Source: Ashinkailepas kermadecensis (lineage: Eukaryota; Arthropoda; Thecostraca; Neolepadidae). Taken from it: a stretch of 64,000 bases of DNA. Numbering within the stretch: the stretch's first letter is position 1; every line of letters starts with the position of its first letter. Made by a program: the position numbers and the translations under genes. Under the pieces are notes generated by a model that saw only the letters and a list, made by a program, of their open reading frames with translations, was not told where the DNA came from and did no database searches. This document shows positions 1 through 11,300 of this stretch, in pieces. The stretch covers positions 154,001-218,000 of the forward strand of contig JAOTOM010004622.1 of assembly GCA_034440615.1 (NCBI GenBank). Direction: 5' to 3'.

Positions 1-1693
1 AGGGCTGGCAAGAAGCAGGTCAAGGGGAGGCCCAAGTAGTTGTTTTCATGACCTTTTTCAGATTGAATAGTGAAAATGACAAATTAACATTAGCAGGGTA
101 CCAAGCCAGGGGGTCTAGACTTCCCTGACTCACCTTGTATCTCCTGCCATGTATTATATAATTCCAAGCCCCTTCCTATGGTATTCTGCTTGCCAGCTGC
201 AAAGTGAACACTTGGAGAAGAAGGAAGTGATTGTCTTAATCACATTCATAAGTATACTGGAAAATCCAACAATTTTTCAAACACTTCAAAGTACAAATTT
301 ACCATCTGGCTTAACTTAACCTAACCTGAACTATCCCCACCTTACCTTTGTCTTATTTCTGAAACCCAGCCATGGGATTGAATGGGAAATGGGAATGAAT
401 TATCCCATCATTTTGATCTGGAAATGTTGAAAATAGCATTGTGGCACTTGCAAACTATGCAAGTCACTTTTTTAACTTCACTCCTCATGCACAATGCATA
501 TAGTTCTCATTATGTATAATTCATCAACCACCTGTTCCTATGCTTATGCACATAGGCACAAGAAATGGAGGGGGCCAGTGGGGTCATAACCCACCATTTT
601 TCAAGACATGGGGCCTGCAATGTTAGTTCCTACCCACCTCCCACTATTTTCAGAATGTTTGTTTAGCACACTGCTACTTAATGCATGCATGACAATTTAG
701 CCACCAGCAATGTACCTATGTACTCGATAAAATTACTTTATGTTATGAAATAATGCTTTAATTTTGTCTGTTTACATGCAAGATTGGACACTTTGAAAAA
801 TGGATCCAATGTTTTGCTTGATATAGAAATTTACACACATTGAGAAATACAAAACAAACCAGGCCTTTGTACACATGCTGATCCAAACTCTGCTAACAAA
901 AATATATGCAGGTTGAGCTAATTACATGCAGTGGGTCATGGTATGGTGCACAGTTTTATAATGTCATCTCATGCTGTATCCACTGTACCTAGAAGGAAAT
1001 AGTTCTTTTTGAAGAAGAAAAAACTTAAAGGGACCTGCAAGCATGACAATTTATCTTCATCTTCCTACCCAACCTACCCCACACAATTTTCCTTCAGTGA
1101 TGATTTTCATTCGTTTTGTGTTAGAGAGGAACTGGGTTCAGGACTTTGGTCACATTACCTAGCACAGAAACATTTGAAACTTGCATCTGTCCAAAATGAT
1201 GTGACCAAATATCATGTCTTGAACAAAATAACAGTCAAAGTCTGGGCATTTCAAAATGGCAGCAGTATGGGCACTGGATGACTTCCATGGATTCATGCTG
1301 CATGGTCAGCATGGCCATGCAGCATGAAGTCAGGTAAGTCGGTACTTACACTTGTTGAACCATTTCTACACTTGTGCTTATGGATGTAGTTAATGGTCCA
1401 ATAATTTGGCAATGGACAACACCAAGGTGCATACATTATTTGGGGCACAATATGCACTTGAAATAGTCGTTTTGAGGGACATGTCCAGAATTTCCATAAG
1501 ATGAGTGGCCCTCAAAATAATATTATTGATATTAAGGCTGAAGTGAACATTTTCACTGGGAATGCTTGGAGAAATCATATAGTAATTAAATGACTCGGAA
1601 TAAACCGTTGGCAATGGTCTAGCTGGGCAATAACTAGTTCAGACTGAGACTGAACCGTCAATTGCGGCAGCTACATCTACTTCTGTTTTCTAG
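1..1693. other. AT-rich sequence left of HACD exon A, no exon recognised
   Basis: This is presumably HACD intron or upstream sequence. I saw no stretch matching the missing HACD N-terminus. It holds a perfect 14-bp inverted repeat at 1292-1328 and a few arthropod-style taacctaacc words near 315. Short open frames are not supported. Confidence 0.5.
1292..1328. repeat. Perfect inverted repeat, 14-bp arms, 9-bp loop
   Basis: Arm ttcatgctgcatgg (1292-1305) is the exact reverse complement of ccatgcagcatgaa (1315-1328). The loop is tcagcatgg. No function can be assigned. Confidence 0.85.
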
Positions 1694-1811
1694 CTGGGCC
1701 TACCTGTGTTTCCGAACGTGGTCTCACCTATTGGAGAAGCAGTCCGTGAATGGTCTCTGGGAGGCGACCGAGTTGCCGCTGCAGTTATTCCAGACGGCCA
1801 TGATACTGGAG
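1694..1811 (+). CDS. HACD: HACD exon A
   Basis: The acceptor is tctgttttctag, directly followed by C-TGG-GCC; the first C completes a codon begun in an unseen upstream exon. It encodes WAYLCFRTWSHLLE and ends at LQLFQTAMILE, followed by the donor GTGGGT. The phase at the end is 0. Confidence 0.9.
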
Positions 1812-4800
1812 GTGGGTGTGTGGGTCGGATCCGTGCTGTGAGCGGCCATCCCAGTCAGCGTCACGGTGCACTGTATACATACCGGCCTTTATGGTGACTG
1901 ACCGTGTCAGGGGTCACGCCAGTAACACAGCCTGTTCGACCACAGGCCTGCCGTCGCTGATCAAGCACTTCTAATCACTTCAGAATCCCTGTCCATTCCG
2001 TCGCGTTGTCGCCGACCGACCAAGCCCTTCAGGCTGCGTGCGTGAGTATCCGACATGTGCCATATTGTGAATCACACAGGAACGTTTATCAGCACCCTCT
2101 GGGCGCTATATGACCATTGCAGTCGATGCGCCCTTTAAACCCAAATAACTAACTAACTATCAGCACCCTCAGAATGACGCGCTGCCATTTTGGCACCTCG
2201 AAATTCGCGGAAACCGTGAAGTGAATCTGATACGGTCCAGTAGAGTGGTGTGGTCAGTAAGCACGTTGGTGTCCACAGGTGCTGCACTGCATGGTGGGTC
2301 TGGTACGGTCGAGCCCCGTGACCACGGCTATGCAGATCGTGTCTCGCGTATTCATCGTGTGGGTGATGCTGTACCTGATACCAGACACACGCGCGGGCCC
2401 AGGTCAGAGTTGTTGTGTTTGTGTACTTTGCTGTTGGTCTGTACTGGGCTGGAGGCTGGTATGTGTTGTGGTACTGGTCTACACCGGGTCAGCGACTATA
2501 GTGTGTTGCGATGACGGTTTGCGCCGGGCCAGCAACTATAGTGTGTTGCGATGTTGGTTTGCGCCGGGCCAGTGACGGTTGGCTGTGTCGCTGACGACAG
2601 GCTTGCTGCTGTGTCTGGCGGCATGGCCGGCAGCCGAAATGGTGCGCTACCTCTACTACCTGGCGAACGCCGTCGGCTGGGTGCCGTACGCTCTGACCTG
2701 GGCACGGTGAGTTGTCCACCCGCTGCTGGTGTCACCTGCTCGCCAATCATACCGCCATGGCGGTGCGGTGAAAATGGCGATTAGGCTTATTTTTTGGTGG
2801 GGTTTCGAGTTTCGAGTTGGACCAGGAAGTTTCGAGTGTTGTCTTCGCAGTTTCCAGACGGGGTGGTTCGAATTACATTTGAGGTGCCAATCATGTCGAT
2901 GGTGAATTCAGGTAAGTCTGAACTGGTAATATAATTACCAAATATTACATATTACTTAAATTAGGAAGTATATTTGTGAAATACAGGTAGAGTACTACTA
3001 TAGTACAAATATAGTAGAAATGGTGAACTTCGTGGACAGGTGGTTGGCGGTCAAATGAACACTAAGCTCTGCTCCGATCACGAAGCTCTAGACGATACGT
3101 CTCCGAAAACAAGCTTCGTAGACCAGTTTGGAAAACAGGTGTTCTATCAATTTCTGAACACCCATACATTCTATACACTAAATACTCATACACATACACT
3201 CTATACGTATGTTCATACCCATACACTCTAAGTAAAAATATACTTGATTTGTTGGGACGAGTGGTCTAGGGGTAAGATGCTCGTCTCACAATCGAAAGGT
3301 TGTGGGTTCGAGTCTCACCTGTCGCTACTCTTCGCCCGCGACCAATCGGCGTGAGAGATTGGCGACGCTACATGACTCAACGGTCGACGTGTCGTAAAAC
3401 CAATAACCGACCAACTACTTGTTTAGCTCCTGTACACAGCCATTTAAAACAGCGTTTGTCAGCATGATGTGTTAAAGAAACGATGCGTGCTTATTGTGGG
3501 CGATGTTAGCTTTAGCAGTCAATAAGGACCATAAAGTGAATTGTGCTCCAATTATTCTTTCATCACTCTTGTACCCTGATCCAATAGTATAATTAAAAAA
3601 TGCAACCTGCGGTGGACGCAACCAGGGTTCAAATAACAATTGCTTTGGTAGTTATGCGTATGAGCAATCCTAAGCTTTCGGTCGAATGAAATGCAAAATT
3701 GTGTTGAGAAAAGCTTAGCCTGACACCACTCGCCCAGTTGCTGTTTCTTGACGCGTGTGTGCTCGTCCAGCGTCACCGTCGTGGCCCCACCGGGCTGGGT
3801 TAGGTCTGGTATACCGACGGTGACCGGACCAATGTCGGCAGGGACTAGATCCTCCGGTTCGAATTAGAGTATACAAATTCGACAAAAGTAGGATGTGGCC
3901 TGCAGGCCGTAACAACTGCAAAACAATATCAAGCTGCATCATAAGTTGACGTGGCTACTCTAGGTAACCCTTCTTGCGAGCACATGTGTTAGTATTGTCT
4001 CACTCCGTTGTCTTGTTGCAGTGATGCAATTAAGTGCATCATTATTCGGGGGCATAACTTCAGAGCGCTGCAAGATGCAATGAAGCCTCGTGTTCCACTT
4101 TGGTCCCAATATTCGTTTGGTAGATTTGGTTAGTCTCACAACTCCACTGATATAATTTCGCCGGTCAGACTGGCGTTTTCCTGTTACTTGACAACTCGAA
4201 TGTCGAAACGGCACGAGGCTGCGTGCTATGTGTCCCTACTGGTGGGCAGGTACACCCTGTTCTTGGCGCTCTACCCAGCCGGCGTGCTGGGCGAGACGCT
4301 CAGCTGCTACTGGGCTCTACCCTACTGCCGCGATCAGCGGCCTCTCGACGTCACGCTACCCAACGGCTTCAACTTCACCTTCAACACGTACTACGCCCTG
4401 ATCGGCATCATGCTTCTTTATATTCCAGGTATGGTGTGACAGGTGCAACTTCGACAATAAGGCCTGCAACTTGGACAATAAGGCCTCACTCGGATGGGTC
4501 TCCCGTGGCTCTTGTGTAAAACCTGTATCACCTTTATAATCGTGATACTCGCGTTAAAAATATTCCACAATCTGAGCACCGAACGTTAACTTACCTCCGA
4601 GAGAACTACATGCGTAGCATTGAAGCCATCGTCACTTACTTCCATCCATAGGTACCTTTTTGCTTTACCTCTTGCTGTATGGTCTGGCGACAGTGTACAT
4701 TTGTGCTGGAGTCAGAGAATAACCTCTCTCTGTCGACTTACCGGACGGCGTGCAGCAGATAAAAGGTGGCTCGCGCACGGCTCCACCGCCAGTCTGACAG

Positions 4801-4902
4801 CGTCTCGTATCGACGACAGGTTTGCCCGTCATGTACCTGTACATGCTCAGCCAACGGAGGAAGGTTCTCGGCGCCGCCTCAACCAAAGCCAAGCAGCAAT
4901 AG
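1694..4902 (+). CDS. HACD: Very-long-chain (3R)-3-hydroxyacyl-CoA dehydratase, 5 exons, 5' partial
   Basis: Enzymes of this family sit in the endoplasmic reticulum membrane and remove water from 3-hydroxyacyl-CoA, the third step of the fatty-acid elongation cycle. Joining 1694-1811, 2279-2402, 2601-2706, 4250-4428 and 4820-4902 gives 203 codons plus stop, with all junctions GT-AG and phases matching (0, 1, 2, 1). Family signatures are visible in order: LQLFQTAMILE, LHCMVGLVRSS, MQIVSRVFIVW, AAEMVRYLYYL, YPAGVLGE and a C-terminal MYLYMLSQRRKVL. The Tyr and Glu of YPAGVLGE are seven residues apart, matching the catalytic Tyr/Glu pair known in yeast Phs1. Several hydrophobic segments fit a multi-pass membrane protein. 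The first exon starts with one base completing a codon, so at least one upstream exon, encoding the N-terminus, is missing; I did not find it in 1-1693. Which vertebrate paralogue it matches best was not determined. Confidence 0.93.
2100..2157 (+). mobile_element. 58-bp LINE 3'-end insertion with 13-bp TSD
   Basis: The insert contains gggcgctatatgacc, then gatgcgcccttt, and ends in an (AACT)3 tail. It is flanked by tatcagcaccctc at 2087-2099 and 2158-2170. It sits in HACD intron A/B. The same unit is the 3' end of the RNase H LINE at 44513. Confidence 0.85.
2279..2402 (+). CDS. HACD: HACD exon B
   Basis: The acceptor is gtgtccacag. The exon encodes VLHCMVGLVRSSPVTTAMQ and SRVFIVW, the best conserved early segment of the family, and ends in phase 1 at CCCAG before the donor GTCAGA. 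Confidence 0.93.
2480..2575 (+). repeat. Short tandem duplication, ~40-bp unit, before HACD exon C
   Basis: The word actatagtgtgttgcgatg occurs twice, embedded in a unit with gtttgcgccgggccag, ending about 25 bp before the exon C acceptor. The acceptor itself is not duplicated. Confidence 0.7.
2601..2706 (+). CDS. HACD: HACD exon C
   Basis: The acceptor is ctgacgacag. It encodes LLLCLAAWPAAEMVRYLYYL, a transmembrane segment with the family's E-x-x-R-Y motif, and ends at WAR in phase 2 before the strong donor GTGAGT. Confidence 0.93.
3254..3413 (+). mobile_element. tRNA-Val-like SINE, copy 1
   Basis: It starts gggacgagtggtctagggg (box A-like), contains cgtctcacaatcgaaaggt, close to the anticodon arm of tRNA-Val(CAC), and ggttcgagtctc (box B). 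A ~85-bp body follows, ending gtcgtaaaaccaataacc. It lies in HACD intron C/D. No clear TSD was seen. Confidence 0.85.
4250..4428 (+). CDS. HACD: HACD exon D, carrying the catalytic Tyr and Glu
   Basis: The acceptor is ggtgggcag. The exon encodes YTLFLALYPAGVLGETL with the Tyr/Glu pair seven residues apart, then a luminal or loop stretch (LPNGFNFTFNTYYALIG) and a hydrophobic segment. It ends in phase 1 at TATTCCAG before the donor GTATGG. Confidence 0.94.
4820..4902 (+). CDS. HACD: HACD terminal exon with stop codon
   Basis: The acceptor is tcgacgacag. It encodes LPVMYLYMLSQRRKVLG and a short lysine-containing tail ending KAKQQ, then TAG at 4900-4902. The basic tail after the last membrane segment fits the cytosolic C-terminus of ER members of the family. 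Confidence 0.92.
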
Positions 4903-5239
4903 CGCCGTACCGCGCCAGCACTGCATCTGGGGGTCCTCTGTGGCGGTGAGACCGCACCCAAGGGCGCCGTTCGCTGTCGGAACGTACTGCTGTGTGTGTG
5001 GGTTAATGTTTGGTGCAAGAGGTGAAGCGGCGGTGGTAGTATTTGTGGGACGGGAACCATAATTGTCTGCCCAGTATTTGCAGCACAATAGCGGTACGGC
5101 TCACCCAATACTGTGGTATTGTGGGCGTATTACATTTCAGTTTACTGAAACGAGATTGTTGAATATACAAGCAAAACGGACGTGCGAGCGGCCTTTTGGC
5201 GGTCACTGGAAGGACCGCAGCGCTGGTCTCCGTTGGAGT

Positions 5240-5375
5240 ATCAAGACAAAGCCGGCTGTACACCGCATAGGAGTAGAGAAACAAAGATGGCTGGACACCG
5301 CATGGGAGTAGAGAAACCAAGATAGCTGGACACCGCATCATGGGAGAAGAGAAACAAAGGCGGCTGGACCACGCA
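5240..5375 (+). repeat. Minisatellite downstream of HACD, ~38-bp unit, about 4 copies
   Basis: The words ggctggacaccgcatggg and agtagagaaacaaagatgg recur with small changes. It lies between the two genes, 340 bp past the HACD stop. Confidence 0.75.
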
Positions 5376-5441
5376 TGGCTCGTCTGCACAATAAGTAGCC
5401 TGGGACGTCCGACAATCCGGTGGAATACGGAGACAACGCCG

Positions 5442-5915
5442 CAGTGATACTTATTCGTGAAGTAGGGTGGAATATACCACTTTCTGAACACTCAATCGAC
5501 ATCCTTTGCCAAAAAGTATCGACATCCTGCTTCTTGATGCATGCTTATGAAGTCTTCGTGTTTCCTTTCTAACAGTATCTCGATTATAAGTAGCATGTGC
5601 ATGCTCTCGATAAGGAATGCTAGTACACGAACATTTCGCAATGCAATTTTAGGTTAAGGGATTACCTATAATGTGATATGGTCTACAATACCAGTTTAAA
5701 GCATAGTTATTATTCTCCCTATCGCGAATATAGCTCTTCTTAAATTATGAATCTCAAAACAAATGATAAAGGTACAGTCATAGGTACCTACACCAATGGC
5801 TCAAATTTGAGTGAAAGACATCAAAAGCATTTAAATGACAGTAATTCCATGGCAACTTTCGACATCCTACTTTTAGACTTTTCACACCTAATTAAAAACC
5901 TTCATTTTAACCCTG
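5442..5915 (-). mobile_element. hAT-like MITE, copy A
   Basis: The ends are cagtgatacttattcg and its partner ending ttttaaccctg. The flanks caacgccg (5434-5441) and caacgctg (5916-5923) are an 8-bp TSD with one mismatch. The internal words cgacatcctttgcc and ttaaggtt-like stretches match copies B-D. No coding capacity. Confidence 0.85.
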
Positions 5916-7076
5916 CAACGCTGGCGACTCGTCCGCAGGGTAGGTCTGCACGCAATGTAGCCAGAAACACCCGGTAATCTGTCCAAACATGTTGGTTCCG
6001 TACGCGCAAACACAGTCTCATTTAGGGTAAGACAAGTAAAGGACCGGTCGTCATCCAGCCGTGCTAGAAGCTCTCATGCTCTCCTGACAACGCTTTCCCT
6101 AGTGACCAGACATGACACTAACACTACCTGACACGGCCACTAGAGTGCCACCGATTCCAAAGTCGGCTCGTTCTCGCTGGACGGCCGCACCAGCATCACG
6201 GCGCGCACTTCTGGAATGTTGAATGGACGAACTGGTAGTGGGCGGAACGAAGGCTGGCCTGGTGCCAGTTGGACGCGCGCGTACAAACAATACCAATATG
6301 GACTGGACCTATGACGGCGCGGCCGCACGTGCGCGCGCCGTCTGTCGTAAAGCTGAGCTGACTCGCGGCCCGCAACACAGGTACTCCTCCGGTCAGTCAC
6401 GCTCGCCGCACAATTATGCATCTACATAAATTAGTGCTACGTAATGGGCCACACGGTCCGCCGGTCTAAAATATCACGATGCCGGCGCGCCCGGCCGTTA
6501 AGGTAAAACGTGTGCGGAACGAGCGTGCGACCGGACCGGACCGGTGGCGCCAGGTCACGGTGGGCCGCGCGAGGTGCACACTGACTGCCTCCTACACGAC
6601 CACGCTACCTCTAGTCGCCATATCTCTATCTATCCACCAACCGACAGCACTGTTTGGCACACAAATCTAGCAAGCTCAATGTTATCGCCAATACGGTGAA
6701 TTGCTGTCCGGCCACTACTTCCTACTACTAAGGCCTTCACTTTTACTCTTGGAGTGGGGTAAGGTCATTGAAACCGGTGAAGACATGTCTCCTGAAACAA
6801 GGACGATTGAGGGTTACGTGAGCATCAGGCAGAAGCACAGACACTGGCAGATCAAGTGATGTCACCATGGCGCGAGTTGTACACGAGGTAAACAGAATGG
6901 TGAAGCCAAGCCTCCTGCTATTTCGATGAAATGCTCCTCAACGAGTCTTCCAGAGGGTGGTCGTCAACAGAGCTGCGGATTAAGGATTCAGGAGGAAGAC
7001 ACTGACGACTTGTGGTCGCCATGGCACGGGTACCACTACTCTGACCAAGCTAAACGTACCGCCTCATTGTCATATT

Positions 7077-7139
7077 CTGATGACCGCCAAATGACCTTGT
7101 AGTCGTCGCGCCCTTAAGCCCAAATAATCAATCAATCTC
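7077..7139 (+). mobile_element. LINE 3'-end insertion with (AATC)n tail
   Basis: It reads accttgtagtcgtcgcgccc followed by ttaagcccaaataatcaatc. The flanks tcatattctg and tcatgttctg are a likely TSD with one mismatch. Diverged relative of the 2100 and 25183 insertions. Confidence 0.65.
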
Positions 7140-7144
7140 ATGTT

Positions 7145-7590
7145 CTGGATAAAAGTTCGCAACACAATGCTGATATTGTAAATGGAAGTAGTTGGTAATG
7201 GGCATAATTGGCAACGGAATATGTTATAAGCAGTCGCTCGTACATCGTATGACGGTATACGAAAGTCATATAACATAATGATGGTCGAGCGCGAAGTTCG
7301 TAAATTTAAAGGGCAGCAAGGTTAGCATTAGAAAAGGCTCGAAAGAAAAAACTTCACAAGCACCAAGTTCGCAAAACATGTTCATTTTGCGGAAGGTTCA
7401 TAGCCAATGATTCTAGTTAGGGATTCGTGGTGATTGCTTGTGGTCCACGGGGGCGTCGACTGCCAGGGTCATGCGCCCAAGCCAAGGATACGCAATGTAT
7501 AAAGTTCGTAAACACAAAGCTCGAAAAAGGCATGTGGAGGTGGATTGGTGCTTTAGGGCGTGCCGAAGTTCGCAGGCATATATTTCGATC
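7145..7590 (+). repeat. Degenerate array of aagttcg(c/t)aa words
   Basis: aaaagttcgcaacaca, gcgaagttcgtaaatt, ccaagttcgcaaaaca, aaagttcgtaaacaca, aagctcgaaaaagg and gaagttcgcaggc occur irregularly. A related word set fills 20010-20460. No family recognised. Confidence 0.5.
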
Positions 7591-8156
7591 CAGTTCTGAC
7601 TTTCCTGGACCTCACAACTTTTCTCGTAACCTAGAACCCTGTCTGTTCCTAGCATAACACATACATGCCTACATTCTACAGGTCGTTCAGGTTGGTCTAC
7701 CCGGATTGGCCCGAACATTTATATGCAGGTAATCTTCAACCCGCCGATCATTATGAACACGAAGGATAGGAGCTGTAAGCACAGCTGGTGTTCGGGTTCA
7801 AAGTCCACAGGTTACCGGGTACCCAAATCCGGGTAAAGAACTGTGCACATGTGGCCCTGAAGCCGCTGGGACATCACAGTAAAGCTGAGGCGGGGGTTCA
7901 TGAGTGCCACACTTTGACTTTGTACTCACGGTGATTGGCAAGCTGTGTTTTGCGTGATTGGCGCACGAGTTCTAAAGTCGACATGAGCACTGACCTCGTG
8001 ACTTGACCCTTGATCTCGAATAACCCAATTCTCTTTGAACACCCTCTTAGCCTTGATGCTCATGACGGCTGACGCGCGGAGTAACTGCACCAATTTCTAG
8101 CTGGTTTGTCAAACATCACGGCAAAGCTTTGCCCAATGCCAATCTGAGTATGAATA

Positions 8157-8395
8157 TCAATGTAACGTTAACATGCGTCGGATGAGCACAAGTGAAGCAG
8201 TGTGACCAGCCCGGTACGGACCTCGGCCAGATGAGTGCCGTCCACCGATGGTCGCGCACGAGAACGCGCCCGACCGCGTCTTCTGGGCTCGACTGCGCCG
8301 GTGGTCCCATATCAGCTTGTCAACCTTGACGAAGATGCCGTGCTTCGGTCGACATTCGAAGTACTCGACGCCCTTGACCTGGCCGTCGTTCCTTC
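8157..8395 (-). CDS. Khc-73/KIF13: KIF13 exon 28: second half of CAP-Gly domain and C-terminus
   Basis: Acceptor ctatgttccag. It encodes [20 protein letters not shown] and [20 protein letters not shown], completing the CAP-Gly fold (the NDG...Y-F-x-C...G-I-F pattern), then a basic 35-residue tail ending MLTLH and TGA at 8157-8159. It lies 5.8 kb from exon 27. Confidence 0.92.
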
Positions 8396-11300
8396 CTGGA
8401 ACATAGTTGGACATCGGTAGAGATGTGGCCCGGAACAGGTGTTCGGAAATTGGCGGCGCTGAACCCAGGCAGGCGTGCCAGGGAGTTGGTGCAGCTGCGC
8501 GTGGAAAGCCTGTCCGGGAGTTGGACGTGAGTCTGGGAAACATGTCCGGGAGTCGACATGAGCCTTGGTGACGTGTCAGAGAGTTAGACATGAGCCTGGG
8601 AAACGTGTCCGGGAGTTGGACGTGAGTCTGGGGAACATGTCCGGGAGTCGACATGAGCCTTGGCGACGTGTCAGAGTTAGACATGAGCCTGGGAAACGTG
8701 TCCGGGAGTTGGACGTGAGTCTGGGAAACGTGTCCGGCAGTCGACATGAGCCTTGGTGACGTGTCAGAGAGTTAGACATGAGCCTGGGAAACGTGTCTGG
8801 GAGTTGGCGGAGATCACCTGGAAAACGTGCACGGGAATTGGTGGCGTTGCGTACGCAAGTCCGAAGCCTCCACCCATGTTGGAAATCACACCGCAAGGGA
8901 ATCAACATTTTTGTCGGTTAGTCTAGCTGGGAAACGTGTATATTTGAGGCCCAAAGGTGTGACCTGCGCAGGTATCGGTATCTATCGGTAGCGCAGTAAT
9001 CGGTACCTAGTGAATTTGCGACCGGGACCGAGAGTTTGTAGAGATCAGTGTTGGAAATATGGTCCTTTTTTGGAACTTTTGTCATCAAAGAATTATACAC
9101 TCCCAAAAAAAATCAACTCCTTACATTACAAGATATATCATGAAGAGCCTTGCTTAAACAGCAATCTCAACTAGCTGTCATAATCCAATAGTATTATTGG
9201 ATTGTGATGAAGCAGAGGGTGCAGCATGCTCCAAGGGCCTATAACATATGGTAATCAATGGCTGATAATGAAAAACCCTTCTAGTTGTGGTGCTCTTCAT
9301 CTTGTCTAACCATGTTATGTCCTTGCCACAGCCACTTGGCAACACCATTCAGGATAATGCACATTTGTTATTTCAGGTGATCATGAGAGCTGCAGTAACA
9401 TTCCAAGAGGATGCAGAAGTGGAACAGAAAATTAGATGCAAGCAAGACTGGACGAGCGCCAGCTTGCTAGCATGTGCAATAGATGACAGCAGATCAGTGT
9501 TAAAATAATGGGTTGGGTGGTTATTGGTTTTACGACACGTCGACCGTTGAGTCATGTAGCGTCGCCAATCTCTCACGCCGATTGGTCGCGGGCGAAGAGT
9601 AGCGACGGACGAGTGGTCTAGGGGTAAGATACTCGTCTCGCAATCGAAAGATTGTGGGTTCGAATCTCACCTGTCACTGCTCTTCGCCCGCGACCAATCG
9701 GCGTGAGAGATTGGCGACGCTATATGACTCAACGGTCGACGTGTCGTAAAACCAATAACCAACCGTGTTAAAATAATGGTTTTTCGTTAGGTGTGAGAAG
9801 TCGAAATGAGCACAGTAGGATGTCGAAATTTGCCATGGAATTAGTGTCATTTCAAATGCTTTTGATGTCTTTTATACTCACATTTGAGCCAATGGTGTAC
9901 TTATGACCGTACCTTCATCAGTTGTTTTGATATTCATAATCTAGGAAGAGCTATATTCGGGATAGCGAGAAAAAAACGTATGCTATACATTGGCACTGCA
10001 TGCCATATCACGTTATGAATAATATCTTTGCCTGAAATTGCGTTGCGAAATGTTCGTGTATCACCACCCCTTATCGAGAGCATGATCATGATACTTATAA
10101 ACGAGGTACTGTTAGAAAGGAGACGCAAAGAACTCATAAGCACGCATCGATAAGCAGGATGTCGATACTTCTTGGAGACTGATGTCAATTGAGTGTTCAG
10201 AAAGTGGCATATTCCACCATATTTCGCGAATAATTTAACACTGCAGCAGATGCTTAATGATCACTCTACAATCCGCATACAACATTAATACCAATGTATT
10301 TCTTCCATGGAATGGTGCAGGTGGTATGCAATTGCCTGAAACATGTGAATTAATAAACAGCCATGCCTTCATGTGTACATTATTCATTTGTGAAAATGCT
10401 GGAACCAGTAGTGTTCGGAAGAATGCAAGGCTAGACAGAACTAGAGAAGTCCCTACACAACTTGCAAAGCACAAAAGCAATCACATCCACAAAATATTTG
10501 TGGACATATATTATGATTTGTCATGGCATAGGAATGTTCAGGAAGCTGCAGGGACAAAAAAGCCAAATAATGGAGTTGAATGGAGTATGAGGTAGGGTGC
10601 ACTTCACAATTTCCTGAAACATTTTGTTAGAGCACAACAATGCTTGTGAGTTACTGTAGGGGTGCACTGAAGGGGACCAATCCCTTAGTCCTGAACAATA
10701 TATTGTCTTACAAACATGAAAGCTTTATTTCCAAAACAAAACAAAACAAGCCAAAAGGTTCTTCCATCCCAATCCAACACATTAAGAAAGCACTTATGAA
10801 AATACTATTTCTAGGTCATGGATGTTCATTTATGAAAATTATTGGGAGGGGGAAATACATGAAAGGCAATGTGCAGGGTGAAATAGATTGGGGGCACACG
10901 CCATAGGTTCCCATGTTAAAAGTTGAAGTCATTTGGGAAGCAAAGCAAACATTGAGGGTGCACTTCTCCCCCCCCCCCCAAGTATATAAAACAACCCTAT
11001 CCTAGGTTGTGCCACTAGATGCATGGGCACCGACAGAGGGATACAGATGTGCACCACTGCAAAATATAAGGAATCACAATTTTGCTATGGCTACCCATAC
11101 TTCTCAACATTAAGCTGGTTGTGCACACATCATTCTAGCTAGGTAGCTATATTTCTGCTTTGATACTGAAGTTTACACCAACAAGAATAATTCAATTTCA
11201 AGAAATCTCAATTGGGCCTCAGTTCCTACGTCGGCCGACACTACACGAGATCAATTAGTAGTCTCACTAGTCACTACCTGGTCCTTGAATTATCCGACTA

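Larger units (their letters stand above)
5924..8156. other. Intergenic region between convergent HACD and KIF13
   Basis: GC-rich to 6650, then mixed. It holds a LINE 3'-end fragment near 7077-7139 and a degenerate array of gttcg words at 7145-7590. A 14-bp palindrome ggcaaagctttgcc lies at 8120-8133. No gene or poly(A) signal could be assigned. Confidence 0.5.

Noticed and set aside
3254..3330. A functional tRNA-Val gene
   Set aside because: The acceptor stem does not pair, and the same head recurs with a SINE body and TSDs at eight loci.
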